Source: Octadecabacter sp. SW4
GTDB taxonomy: Bacteria > Pseudomonadota > Alphaproteobacteria > Rhodobacterales > Rhodobacteraceae
Assembly (NCBI RefSeq): GCF_008065155.1
Contig: NZ_CP042819.1
Coordinates: 1,922,001-1,986,000 of the forward strand
Direction: 5' to 3'
DNA: 64,000 bases
Numbering within the stretch: position 1 is the first letter of the stretch; each line of letters begins with the position of its first letter. Positions 54,297 through 62,719 of the stretch are shown here, one piece after another. The notes beneath the pieces are model-generated. The model was not told the origin of the DNA, searched no databases, and was given only the letters and a program-made list of their open reading frames with translations. The translations under genes were made by a program, and so were the position numbers.

Positions 54297-54934
54297 GCCA
54301 TACCGCCGAAAGCAAAATGCAGTTCCTGTTCAAGCTGCGCTCCAAGGGCGTCACCGACAAGCGCACCCTGACGGCGATGGAAAAGACCGACCGCGCGCTG
54401 TTCGTGCGCGGCCACTTCGCCAAACGCGCCTACGAGGACATGCCCCTGCCGATTGCCTGCGGCCAAACGATCAGCCAGCCGTCGGTTGTTGGGCTGATGA
54501 CGCAGGCGCTGAACGTGCAGCCGCGTGACAAGGTTCTCGAGGTTGGCACCGGGTCAGGCTATCAGGCGATGATCCTGTCCCACCTTGCGCGCCGCGTCTA
54601 CACGGTCGACCGCTACAAGCGTCTGGTGAATGACGCGCGCGCCATTTTCGACGCAGCCGATATCACCAATATCACCGCCTTTACCGCCGATGGCAGCTTT
54701 GGTCTGCCCGATCAGGCCCCCTTTGACCGCATCCTTGTAACGGCCGCCGCCGAAGACCCGCCCGGCCCCCTCTTGGCGCAACTGCGGATCGGGGGTATCA
54801 TGGTTTTACCCGTCGGCCAGTCTGACGCGGTCCAAAGCCTGATCCGTGTGACACGCACGGACTCGGGCTATGAGTATGACGAATTGCGACCCGTTCGGTT
54901 CGTGCCCCTGCTGGAAGGCATCGGGCAGGATTGA
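54293..54934 (+). CDS. pcm: Protein-L-isoaspartate O-methyltransferase
   Basis: The 213-residue enzyme uses S-adenosylmethionine to methylate isoaspartyl residues so that aged proteins can be repaired. It begins with GTG overlapping the surE stop. Motifs are [21 protein letters not shown] and the SAM loop [15 protein letters not shown], followed by [10 protein letters not shown] and [16 protein letters not shown]. Its Met-start alternatives downstream would remove conserved sequence. Confidence 0.95.
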   Translation: MSHTAESKMQFLFKLRSKGVTDKRTLTAMEKTDRALFVRGHFAKRAYEDMPLPIACGQTISQPSVVGLMTQALNVQPRDKVLEVGTGSGYQAMILSHLARRVYTVDRYKRLVNDARAIFDAADITNITAFTADGSFGLPDQAPFDRILVTAAAEDPPGPLLAQLRIGGIMVLPVGQSDAVQSLIRVTRTDSGYEYDELRPVRFVPLLEGIGQD

Positions 54935-54987
54935 CGGCTTAGAAAAACGACGGCCCATAAAGGTCGCGTAGATGAGGATAGCAGAAC

Positions 54988-56184
54988 ATGGCGACATTCA
55001 CGCCCCGCCCCATAACGTCCAAGGCCAAGCTGATGCTGGCTGGCAGTGCAGCGCTCTTTATTGCCGCCTGCGACGCCAATGGTAATTTCGACATCGACCT
55101 GCGCGATCTTGGGGGTGGCGGGCTTGATACCTCGGCCGCGGCGCAAAATATCGCTGCGCGCCCACGCCCGGATGATCGTGGCGTGATTTCTTATCCGAAT
55201 TATCAGGTGGTTGTGGCCGAACGCGGCGAGACCGCGCGCATGGTCGCGGCCCGCCTTGGGCTGAACGCCGAAGAGCTGGCGCGCTATAACGGGATCAACC
55301 CCGATGTGCCGCTGCGCCGCGATGAAATCATCGCCCTGCCGAACCGGGTCGCCGAACCCTCGCCCGCAACAGGTGCGATCAGCTCCGGCCCGATTCAACC
55401 TTCCACGATTGATGTGACAACCCTCGCGGGGGCGGCGATTGACCGTGCTGGTCCGCAACAGCCCGTGGCCCAGCCTGAAACACCCGCCGCCGCCCAAACC
55501 GGCAGCGAACCGATCCGCCACCGCGTCGCGCGCGGCGAAACCGTCTACTCCATCGCCCGCCTTTATGATGTGCCGGTGCGCAGCCTGTCGGAATGGAACG
55601 GACTCGGCGCTGATCTGACCCTGCGCGAAGGCCAGTTCGTGCTGATCCCCGTTGCAGGCGCGACGCCCCCCGCCACCGCGCAGGTCGTTGAACAACCGGG
55701 CACGGGCAGCGCAACACCCGTGCCGCCAAGCGCCGCCGATCCCCTGCCCGAAGATGATACCGCCGTGGCAGCCGCACCCGTGGTGGCCCCACCCGCGCCC
55801 GATCTGGGCGAGCGCACGGCGACACCTGCGACCAGCGCGCCGTTTATCTACCCCGTGCAGGGCAGCATCATCCGTGAATACGCCAATGGCCGTAACGAAG
55901 GGATCGACATCGGCGCGCCCGCCGGCACCGCCGTCAAGGCCGCCGCCGCAGGCACCGTCGCCGCAGTGACGACCGACACCAACGGCATCGCCATCGTCGT
56001 GATCAAACACACCGGCAGCATCCTGACAGTTTACACCAACCTTGATGGGCTGCGCGTGTCCAAGGACGACAGCGTCAGTCAGGGGCAAACCATCGCCACC
56101 GTGCGCGACGGCACCCCCAGCTTCTTGCATTTTGAAGTGCGTGACGGGTTGGAAAGCGTCGATCCGATGGATTATCTGCCTTAA
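54988..56184 (+). CDS. LysM and M23 peptidase-domain lipoprotein (NlpD-like)
   Basis: The 398-residue outer-envelope lipoprotein has a lipobox LFIAAC (lipidated Cys near residue 28), two LysM-type repeats (VVVAERGETARMVAARLGL and RHRVARGETVYSIARLYDVPV), a Pro/Ala-rich linker and a C-terminal M23 (LytM) domain from about residue 290. The domain has EGIDIGAPAGTAVKAAAAG but the zinc-binding His residues are largely replaced: the usual HxH near the end reads LHFEV. The first His ligand is Asn/Glu-type here, so like NlpD it may activate amidases rather than cut peptidoglycan itself. It converges on the DUF815 gene with a 4-bp overlap. Confidence 0.87.
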   Translation: MATFTPRPITSKAKLMLAGSAALFIAACDANGNFDIDLRDLGGGGLDTSAAAQNIAARPRPDDRGVISYPNYQVVVAERGETARMVAARLGLNAEELARYNGINPDVPLRRDEIIALPNRVAEPSPATGAISSGPIQPSTIDVTTLAGAAIDRAGPQQPVAQPETPAAAQTGSEPIRHRVARGETVYSIARLYDVPVRSLSEWNGLGADLTLREGQFVLIPVAGATPPATAQVVEQPGTGSATPVPPSAADPLPEDDTAVAAAPVVAPPAPDLGERTATPATSAPFIYPVQGSIIREYANGRNEGIDIGAPAGTAVKAAAAGTVAAVTTDTNGIAIVVIKHTGSILTVYTNLDGLRVSKDDSVSQGQTIATVRDGTPSFLHFEVRDGLESVDPMDYLP

Positions 56185-57020
56185 ATCCTGACGCCCTGAC
56201 GCCCCGCCAGATCAATGAAATACTGCCAGGCCACGCGCCCCGACCGGGACCCGCGCGTGGCCTGCCATTCAATTGCCTCGGCGCGCAGGGTTTCATCCGT
56301 AATTTCAACGCCGTAGGCATCGCAATACCCACGGATCATCGCCAGATATTCATCCTGATCGCAGGGGTGAAAACCAAGCCACAGACCAAACCTGTCTGAC
56401 AGCGAAACCTTCTCCTCCACGGCCTCGGACGGGCTGATCGCGGTCGAGCGTTCGTTTTCAATCATGTCGCGCGGCATCAGGTGGCGGCGGTTCGATGTGG
56501 CATAGAGCACGACATTCTCGGGCCGCCCCTCAATCCCGCCATCCAGTACAGCCTTGAGCGATTTATAATGCGCATCGTCATGGCCAAATGACAGATCATC
56601 GCAAAACATGATGAACCGTTCACTGCGGCCGCGCAGAAGGGCCAGACAGCGGCCGATACTGGGCAGGTCTTCGCGCTGCACCTCGACGATTTTCAACTGC
56701 TCATGTTTTGGATAAAGTGCGCCATGTATCGCCTTGACAAGGCTTGATTTTCCCATGCCGCGTGCGCCCCATAACAGGGCATTGTTGGCGGGTAATCCAC
56801 CGGCAAACTGCACCGTGTTTTCCAGTAGGGTATCGCGTGCGCGGTTCACCCCCACCAACAGCGACAGGTCCACGCGGTTAACCTGCTGCACGGGTTCCAG
56901 ACGATCAGGATCGGTATGCCAGACAAAGGCGGGGGCCGCAGCGAAATCAGGGGCATCAAGCGGTGCAGGCGCCATGCGATCCAGCGCATTGGCGATGCGG
57001 CGCAAGACCGATTTGCTCAC
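56181..57020 (-). CDS. DUF815 family AAA-type ATPase
   Basis: The 279-residue protein has Walker A GARGMGKSSLVKAIHG near residue 85, a Walker B-like FIMFCDDLSFG, and ATSNRRHLMPRDM as a sensor-like segment; together these mark DUF815. The role is not known; relatives resemble AAA+ proteins. It overlaps tatC by 4 bp, so it is likely translated with the Tat translocase genes. Confidence 0.9.
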   Translation of the reverse strand: MSKSVLRRIANALDRMAPAPLDAPDFAAAPAFVWHTDPDRLEPVQQVNRVDLSLLVGVNRARDTLLENTVQFAGGLPANNALLWGARGMGKSSLVKAIHGALYPKHEQLKIVEVQREDLPSIGRCLALLRGRSERFIMFCDDLSFGHDDAHYKSLKAVLDGGIEGRPENVVLYATSNRRHLMPRDMIENERSTAISPSEAVEEKVSLSDRFGLWLGFHPCDQDEYLAMIRGYCDAYGVEITDETLRAEAIEWQATRGSRSGRVAWQYFIDLAGRQGVRI

Positions 57021-57925
57021 GGCTCCGGCTCCTCTTGCAGCTCCTCGTCGTCGTCATAGTCATCAAACAGGCTCTCGCCTTCACCAATCACACCCTCCTC
57101 GCGGGCGCGCTTATCCTTGCCACGCTCGACATAGGCGACCAGATGGATCGAAATCTCGTAAAGCCCGAAAACCACCACGAACAGGATCAACTGCGTGGTG
57201 ACATCGGGGGGCGTCACCAAAGCGGCGACCACAAGAATGCCAACGACGGCGTATTTGCGGGTGCGCCGCAACCCGCGCGAGGAGGCTAATCCAGCCTTGC
57301 CCATCAGCGTCAGCAGCACCGGAAGCTGAAAGCACAAGCCAAAGGCAACGATCATTTTCAGTGTAATATCAAGGCTTTCATTGACCTTGCCATTAAAAAC
57401 GATGTCAATCCCGCCTTCACGCGCGAGGCTTGGATCCTCGCCCGCAAGCATGGCCGACACAAAGGACGGCAAATCGGCAAAGCCAAGGAAAAACGCCATC
57501 GCCAGCGGTATCACCACGTAATGGGCAAAGGCCGCACCAAGCAGGAACAAAACGGGCGATGCGATGATAAATGGCAGGAACGCGGACTTTTCATTGCGAT
57601 ACAGGCCGGGCGCCACAAAGCGCCACATCTGATGCGCCAGCACAGGAAACGACAGCATCAAACCGCCAACCATCGAAATGCGGATCAGCGTAAAGAAATA
57701 CTCCTGCGGGGCAGTGTATTGCATCACAGGATTGGGATTTCCAAGACTGCGCATGGTCTTTTCGATGGGCATCAACAGAAAGTCGAGGATAATCCCGCCA
57801 AAGCTGAAAGCCACGATCATGGCGATAAAAAACGCCAGTGCGCAGCGCATCAAACGCGTGCGCAGTTCCGCCAGATGTTCGATCAGCGGAGCGCTGGAGT
57901 CTTCGATCTCGTCCGTCGCGCTCAT
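57017..57925 (-). CDS. tatC: Sec-independent protein translocase TatC
   Basis: The 302-residue, six-span receptor of the twin-arginine translocase recognises RR signal peptides with TatB. The N terminus holds LIEHLAELRTRLMRC, the conserved cytoplasmic Glu region. The first periplasmic loop has the family PEKTM-like MPIEKTMRSL. The acidic C-terminal tail (DDYDDDEELQEEPEP) is unusual in length. tatC overlaps tatB by 4 bp and DUF815 by 4 bp. Confidence 0.96.
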   Translation of the reverse strand: MSATDEIEDSSAPLIEHLAELRTRLMRCALAFFIAMIVAFSFGGIILDFLLMPIEKTMRSLGNPNPVMQYTAPQEYFFTLIRISMVGGLMLSFPVLAHQMWRFVAPGLYRNEKSAFLPFIIASPVLFLLGAAFAHYVVIPLAMAFFLGFADLPSFVSAMLAGEDPSLAREGGIDIVFNGKVNESLDITLKMIVAFGLCFQLPVLLTLMGKAGLASSRGLRRTRKYAVVGILVVAALVTPPDVTTQLILFVVVFGLYEISIHLVAYVERGKDKRAREEGVIGEGESLFDDYDDDEELQEEPEP

Positions 57926-58482
57926 ACGTCACCTTTGGGGGCTGCGTGCTTTTTGGCAGGTTTCTTGGCCGCAGGTTTTTTGGCCGCAGCCTTGGCGGCT
58001 GGCTTCTTGGCGGCAGGTTTTGCAGCGGGCTTCTTCGCAGCAGCCTTGGCGGCGGGCTTCTTGGCGGCAGGCTTCTTGGCTACAGGCTTGGCTGTTTCAG
58101 CGGCCGCCGCGTCGGCCTCGGCTGCTTCGCGCGCCTTGCGATCTGTGGCGGCTTTGGCAGTGGCCTCGCTGATCTTGGCGCGGGCTTCTTCGCGTTCCTT
58201 GGACAGGGCCGTTGTTGCCGGCCCCATGCCGCTGGCTTCACGGATTTTGTCGACACCAAATTTCTTGGGGTTGGCGGCTGCATTCAGGGTTTTCTGAATT
58301 TCGCTGACGCCTGCCTGATCGGCGGCGGCGTTCATGGCGCTGGAAAACTCGCGCGCCATGCCCTTGGCCTTGCCCACGAACTGCCCGACCGTCTTGAACA
58401 GCACGGGCAAATCCTTGGGGCCGACCACGATCAGCGCCACGATGCCGACCACCATTAATTCGCTCCAGCCAAGGCCGAACAT
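57922..58482 (-). CDS. tatB: Sec-independent protein translocase TatB, with Lys/Ala/Pro repeat tail
   Basis: TatB and TatC form the Tat receptor. The 186-residue protein has the N-terminal membrane helix MFGLGWSELMVVGIVALIVVG, the family GPKDLP hinge and an amphipathic helix. From about residue 131 to 186 the C terminus is a basic low-complexity stretch of KKPAAK and AAAKKPAAK units, ending KKHAAPKGDV. Such a long repeat tail is uncommon in model TatB proteins and may bind acidic partners or vary in length between strains. It lies between tatA and tatC. Confidence 0.93.
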   Translation of the reverse strand: MFGLGWSELMVVGIVALIVVGPKDLPVLFKTVGQFVGKAKGMAREFSSAMNAAADQAGVSEIQKTLNAAANPKKFGVDKIREASGMGPATTALSKEREEARAKISEATAKAATDRKAREAAEADAAAAETAKPVAKKPAAKKPAAKAAAKKPAAKPAAKKPAAKAAAKKPAAKKPAKKHAAPKGDV

Positions 58483-58513
58483 AGGCGTTCCCTTTTGCTT
58501 AGATCACAGGCGC

Positions 58514-58726
58514 TCAGGCCTCGTCTTTTTCTTCTTCCGGGGTGACGTCGCGCGCGGCGTCTGCCTGCTCTTCGATCTCTTTTGTGGAATCATCCACGCC
58601 CTTCTTGAAGGCGGTGATACCTTTGCCCACTTCGCCCATAAGCGAAGAAATCTTGCCGCGCCCAAACAGCACCAGCACGACAACTGCGATCAAAAGGAGG
58701 CCCGGAAGGCCAATATTGTTAAGCAT
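58514..58726 (-). CDS. tatA: Sec-independent protein translocase TatA
   Basis: The 70-residue pore-forming subunit has one membrane helix ([17 protein letters not shown]) with the [16 protein letters not shown] hinge and amphipathic helix, and an acidic tail. It starts the minus-strand tatA-tatB-tatC-DUF815 group, with a 31-bp gap before tatB. It is divergent from the WYL regulator. Confidence 0.94.
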   Translation of the reverse strand: MLNNIGLPGLLLIAVVVLVLFGRGKISSLMGEVGKGITAFKKGVDDSTKEIEEQADAARDVTPEEEKDEA

Positions 58727-58860
58727 GTGAAACTCTCCCGTAGGGGGCGGAATGTCCGGCCCAAGTCTAAGTCAGTCACGTAGATAGGCGCTGCGGCGCG
58801 GCAATGGAAGCCCGAAAACGCCCCGCAAACCCCTTTTTTGCAAGGGTTTGCCAGAATTAG

Positions 58861-58894
58861 TGACAAAAACTTGTCAACTGTCAGTTTTCTGTCA
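58861..58894 (+). promoter_or_regulatory. Operator-like TGACA/TGTCA cluster upstream of the WYL regulator
   Basis: TGACAA-AAAC-TTGTCA (58861-58876) is a perfect 16-bp palindrome. Two further CTGTCA copies follow at 58878-58883 and 58889-58894. The cluster ends 24 bp before the regulator start and faces the tatA promoter region on the other side, so it may serve autoregulation. Confidence 0.5.
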
Positions 58895-58918
58895 AAACTT
58901 CCCCAAAGGAGACAACCC

Positions 58919-59569
58919 ATGCGCCGCGCCGACCGACTCATGCAAATCGTGCAGCTTTTGCGTGATGGTGACCTGCACCGCGCCGGCGACATCGCCCGCG
59001 CTACGGGCGTGTCCCTGCGCACGATTTATCGTGATATGGAAACACTGGCCGCCTCGGGCGTGCCGATCGAAGGGGAACGTGGCACCGGCTATCGCGTGAC
59101 CGCCGCCATCACCCTGCCCCCGCTGAACCTGACAATGGCCGAGGTCGAGGCGCTGCATCTGGCCATTGCCGCCCTTGGACAGGCCAGTGATCCGGACCTG
59201 CGCAGCGCCGGGCAAAGCCTGTCCGGCAAGATCGGGGCGGTGCTGCCCGAGGACCGCAGCAAGGCACCCGCCAGCTTTGGCTTTGCGGTCTACCCGTTTG
59301 CCGACGCCGCGCGCGGGTTCCGGCACCTGCCGATCATGCGCCAGGCAATCCGGTCGCGCCAGAAACTGGCGATCACCCATGATGGCACGGACCGCACCGT
59401 GCGCCCGCTCAAGCTGGATTACTGGGGGCGGTTGTGGACCTGCGTGGTCTGGTGCGAAACCACCAAGGGATTTGCCGACCTGCGCATCGACCAGATCAGC
59501 GCCCTGCGTGTCCTGCCCAGCCTGTTCGTCAACGAGACCGGCAAATCACTGGCCGATTACGACGGTTAG
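58919..59569 (+). CDS. YafY-type transcription regulator (HTH_11 plus WYL domain)
   Basis: The 216-residue protein has an N-terminal winged helix-turn-helix (MRRADRLMQIVQLLRDG to RTIYRDMETLAASGVPI) and a C-terminal WYL-type domain (TVRPLKLDYWGRLWTCVVWCETTKGFADLRID). WYL proteins sense ligands such as nucleic-acid pieces or metabolites; this ligand is unknown. AAAGGAGA lies six bases before the ATG at 58919. Its 3' end overlaps the ABC ATPase gene by 4 bp. An operator-like cluster precedes it. Confidence 0.88.
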   Translation: MRRADRLMQIVQLLRDGDLHRAGDIARATGVSLRTIYRDMETLAASGVPIEGERGTGYRVTAAITLPPLNLTMAEVEALHLAIAALGQASDPDLRSAGQSLSGKIGAVLPEDRSKAPASFGFAVYPFADAARGFRHLPIMRQAIRSRQKLAITHDGTDRTVRPLKLDYWGRLWTCVVWCETTKGFADLRIDQISALRVLPSLFVNETGKSLADYDG

Positions 59570-60645
59570 GACTTGGGAAAGACAAAACAGCGGTCCCGCC
59601 GGATCATGATCCACAGCGGGGTGCCGACCTGCGGCAAAAACACCGACGGCACCACCGCCTTGAGCCGCGACCCGTCGTAATCCATCCGAAATTCCACCAG
59701 GCTTTCGCTGCCCATAAAACGCGCGCGTTCGACAATGCCACGCGCCGGTGTGCCTTCGGCGATGGTCGGATTGGGGCCACGCCCGTCACGGTCAAAGTCG
59801 ATTTTCAAGTGCTGCGGTCGGGTGACAATATCCACCGCCGTATCATCAGCCACACCGGGCGCAAGAAACTGGCCAAACGGCGTCTGGATCAACGCTCCGT
59901 GAACAACGCCTGATATCACATTGATATCGCTGAAAAATGCTGCCGCCTGCTTGTCGGTCGGCGTGTTGTAGATATTATAGGGCGCGCCCTGTTGCACGAT
60001 CTTGCCATCCCGCATCAGCGCAATTTCGTCGGCCATGCGCATGGCTTCGCCCGGTTCATGGGTAACCAGCAGCACGGCGGTGCCTTCGTCTTTCAGCACC
60101 TCAAGCGTTTCATCGCGGATATCATCGCGCAGACGGTCATCAAGACCACTGAACGGCTCGTCCATCAGCATGATACGGGGGCGCGGGGCCAGCGCACGGG
60201 CCAGCGCGACACGCTGCTGCTCGCCCCCCGAAAGCTGGTGCGGATAGGCATTCATATGTCGCGTCATCCCCACACGATCCAGTAGCGCCGCGACCCGTGC
60301 CTGCGTTTCGGCGCGCGGGCCGTGCAGGCCAAACGCCACGTTGCGGGCCACATCAAGATGTGGAAACAGCGCGAAATCCTGAAACATCAACCCGATCGAG
60401 CGCGCTTCGGGCGGGACACGGAACACCGTGTCACATACCAGCTTGCCATCGACGTAAATCGCGCCGCTGTCCTGCATTTCCACGCCCGCGATCATCCGCA
60501 GGGTCGTGGATTTGCCGCATCCCGAAGGGCCCAGCAAACAGGTCACCTGCCCCGGCATCACCGACAGCGACACATCATCGACCACCGCGCGCCCGTCAAA
60601 GCTGCGCCGCAGGTTGGTGATTTGCAATCTGGGGGTCTGGGTCAC
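59566..60645 (-). CDS. ABC transporter ATP-binding protein, FbpC/PotA-like, orphan
   Basis: The 359-residue ATPase has Walker A GPSGCGKSTTLRMIAG, signature LSGGEQQRVALARAL, Walker B IMLMDEPFSGLDD and a C-terminal TOBE-type region (from about 240) with GVADDTAVDIVTRPQHL. It resembles iron(III) (FbpC) or polyamine/thiamine uptake ATPases. No permease or binding-protein gene lies next to it in the window, so its partners must be elsewhere. It is convergent with the WYL regulator and follows the SDR gene on the same strand after a hairpin. Confidence 0.88.
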   Translation of the reverse strand: MTQTPRLQITNLRRSFDGRAVVDDVSLSVMPGQVTCLLGPSGCGKSTTLRMIAGVEMQDSGAIYVDGKLVCDTVFRVPPEARSIGLMFQDFALFPHLDVARNVAFGLHGPRAETQARVAALLDRVGMTRHMNAYPHQLSGGEQQRVALARALAPRPRIMLMDEPFSGLDDRLRDDIRDETLEVLKDEGTAVLLVTHEPGEAMRMADEIALMRDGKIVQQGAPYNIYNTPTDKQAAAFFSDINVISGVVHGALIQTPFGQFLAPGVADDTAVDIVTRPQHLKIDFDRDGRGPNPTIAEGTPARGIVERARFMGSESLVEFRMDYDGSRLKAVVPSVFLPQVGTPLWIMIRRDRCFVFPKS

Positions 60646-60683
60646 ACTGCCGCCTAATTCCGAGTGATCTTATCGGGTATCAC

Positions 60684-60708
60684 GGGGCGTGGTATCAACC
60701 CACGCCCC
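60684..60708 (-). terminator. Perfect 9-bp hairpin between the SDR and ABC ATPase genes
   Basis: GGGGCGTGG (60684-60692) and CCACGCCCC (60700-60708) pair around a 7-nt loop. It lies 24 bp behind the SDR stop and 39 bp ahead of the ATPase start on the minus strand. The stem is strong but no T run follows. Confidence 0.5.
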
Positions 60709-60731
60709 CCAAGGCAAGCCAAACGCCAAGG

Positions 60732-61511
60732 TCACAGCGTGGCATTCACCGCGCCACCATCAAGCAATATATTCTGCCCGACGATGAATCCCGCGTGCTG
60801 CGAACACAAGAACGCACACATCGCGCCAAACTCATCGGCCGTGCCATAGCGGCGCGCGGGGATCGTTGCCTGACGCTGCGCGCGGGCCTCGTCCATCGAA
60901 ATGCCCTGCTGCGTGCTGACCCCTGTATCAAGGCTGATCGCGCGGTCCGTTGCATGAATCCCCGGCAGCATGTTGTTGATCGTCACGCCATCGGGCGCCA
61001 CCTGCCGCGAGGTGCCCGCCACATAGCCCGTCAGCCCCGCACGCGCGGCATTGGACAGGCCCAGCACAGCTATGGGCGATTTCACCGACTGCGAGGTGAT
61101 ATTCACCACACGGCCCCAGCCCTTTTTCTGCATTCCAGGCAACAGCGCCTTCATCAGCGCGATCGGGGCCAGCATATTGGCATCCAGTGCGGCGATAAAA
61201 TCATCGCGGTCCCAATCCGACCACATCCCCGGCGGTGGCCCGCCTGCATTTGTCACCAGGATATCAACGCCCTGCGCGGCCTTGATCACATCGGCCTGCC
61301 CCGCAGCACCGGCGATATCCGCCGCGACCGTGACCACATCAACGCCGAAATCCGCACGGATCGCAGCGGCCGCAGCCTCCAGCGCATCCGCGCCGCGTGC
61401 GTTCATCACCAGATCGACGCCCGCAGCGGCCAGCGCGCGCGCGCAGCCCAGCCCCAGCCCCTTGGACGATGCACAGACCAGCGCGCGTTTACCCTTAATC
61501 CCAAGATCCAT
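60732..61511 (-). CDS. SDR-like protein with altered catalytic and cofactor motifs
   Basis: The 259-residue Rossmann-fold protein resembles 3-oxoacyl-ACP reductases. The cofactor motif is CASSKGLGLG where TGxxxGIG is usual. The NAG segment (LVTNAGGPPPG) and catalytic Ser (ITSQS) are present, but the Tyr-x-x-x-Lys positions read LGLSN. This matches a known SDR-like subgroup with an incomplete catalytic tetrad, whose activity is unclear. The ATG at 61511 begins MDLGIKGKRALV; 20 upstream codons are not conserved. Confidence 0.87.
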   Translation of the reverse strand: MDLGIKGKRALVCASSKGLGLGCARALAAAGVDLVMNARGADALEAAAAAIRADFGVDVVTVAADIAGAAGQADVIKAAQGVDILVTNAGGPPPGMWSDWDRDDFIAALDANMLAPIALMKALLPGMQKKGWGRVVNITSQSVKSPIAVLGLSNAARAGLTGYVAGTSRQVAPDGVTINNMLPGIHATDRAISLDTGVSTQQGISMDEARAQRQATIPARRYGTADEFGAMCAFLCSQHAGFIVGQNILLDGGAVNATL

Positions 61512-61662
61512 GTTAACCCCTTTCCGATTGCTTTGATCCTGCCTAAGTCGCGCCCGCGGATTTTGCAACAACGCCGCGAACTGGTCGGGGATTTGACGCC
61601 ATTGCGCCGCATTTCTTTTTTAGGTTAGGCCGTGACAAGGTTTGACCCAAGTGAGTGTCCCA

Positions 61663-62658
61663 ATGGCCAACGCCACCCCGTCCGCGCCCCAGTCGTTGCA
61701 GGTCTACCCCGCAGCGCAGTTTCGCGTGACCGATGGTGTAGCCGAAGGCGACCCGATCACATTCGCCGACGATCTGGTGATGGACGATCTTTATCAATTG
61801 GTAGACGGTGCCCGCCGCGCTCCGCTCATCGTCACCATGACTGATGCGCCGACCCATTTCATCCTGCACCCGGACACGCCGCATGGCGCGGTCGGCAATG
61901 ACTTCTATCTTGATTGCTGCGTGACCCTCATGGCCCCCGACAGCACCACAATCGAAGCGTTGATTTTTGTCGAGGTCGAAGATGGCGAGGTCGCCGAGAG
62001 CTATTTCCTGCCGCTTGCGACGCTGGCACCGGGCACCGATTACCGGCTTGTGGGCGTGGACCGCCACGCCGCCACCAGCCGCTTTGCCGAAGTGGCCTGC
62101 GTGTCCTTCACGCGCGGCACCCGGATCACCCTTGCCTCGGGCGAACAGCGCCCGGTCGAGGATTTGCAAGTCGGCGACCGTGTTCTGACCCGTGACGATG
62201 GCCCGCAAGATGTGCGCTGGATCGGCCAGACCACCCTGCGCGCCGTGGGTGCATTTGCCCCCGTGGTGATCCGCAAGGATACGCTTTTCAACGCCCATGA
62301 TCTGGTGCTCAGCCCCGATCACCGCATTTTCGTCTATCAACGCGAAGATGCGCTTGGCGCTGGCCGCGCCGAAGTGCTGATCAAGGTCCGTCACCTGATC
62401 AATGGCGACACGGTATTCCAGCGCGATGGCGGCTTTGTCGATTATTTCCAACTGCTGTTTGACGACCACCAGATCGTCTATGCCGAAGGGATCGCGGCTG
62501 AATCCCTGTTGATTGATCCGCGCACCCGCGGCGCCCTGCCCGAAGGTGCGCCAAACGACAGCCACCGCGACCGCCAGCACAACGACTACGAAGTCACCGA
62601 AAGCCTGCTGTCGGCACGCGATGCCGTGGCCCTGCTGCGGCGCGCCTCAAGCAGCTAG
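61663..62658 (+). CDS. Hint-domain protein
   Basis: The 331-residue protein has an N-terminal region of unknown fold (about 1-140) and a Hint (hedgehog/intein) domain: VSFTRGTRITLASGEQRPVEDLQVGDRVLTRDDG, then VRWIGQ, and HDLVLSPDHRIFVYQ near its end. Hint domains can splice or cleave protein chains. The usual block A Cys is Ser here (VSFTRGT). Rhodobacteraceae often carry several such proteins; their targets are unknown. GTG at 61651 with a GACAAGG ribosome site is an alternative start. It is isolated, followed 61 bp later by prfC. Confidence 0.8.
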   Translation: MANATPSAPQSLQVYPAAQFRVTDGVAEGDPITFADDLVMDDLYQLVDGARRAPLIVTMTDAPTHFILHPDTPHGAVGNDFYLDCCVTLMAPDSTTIEALIFVEVEDGEVAESYFLPLATLAPGTDYRLVGVDRHAATSRFAEVACVSFTRGTRITLASGEQRPVEDLQVGDRVLTRDDGPQDVRWIGQTTLRAVGAFAPVVIRKDTLFNAHDLVLSPDHRIFVYQREDALGAGRAEVLIKVRHLINGDTVFQRDGGFVDYFQLLFDDHQIVYAEGIAAESLLIDPRTRGALPEGAPNDSHRDRQHNDYEVTESLLSARDAVALLRRASSS

Positions 62659-62719
62659 GCACGCCCTCAAAGGCGCGTGGCACCTTGCCCCTGTCACAGC
62701 GCACAGCTATAGCCGCGCC

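Noticed and set aside
54868..56130. 420-codon open frame on the minus strand
   Set aside because: It is a Gly-rich shadow of the M23 lipoprotein gene, which has a lipobox, LysM repeats and peptidase domain.
57950..58092. Tandem repeats in tatB considered as a CRISPR-like array
   Set aside because: The repeats are short, imperfect and in frame, coding for KKPAAK units; there are no spacers and no cas genes.
61543..62580. 345-codon open frame on the minus strand
   Set aside because: It is antisense to the Hint-domain gene; that gene has conserved blocks in its own frame.
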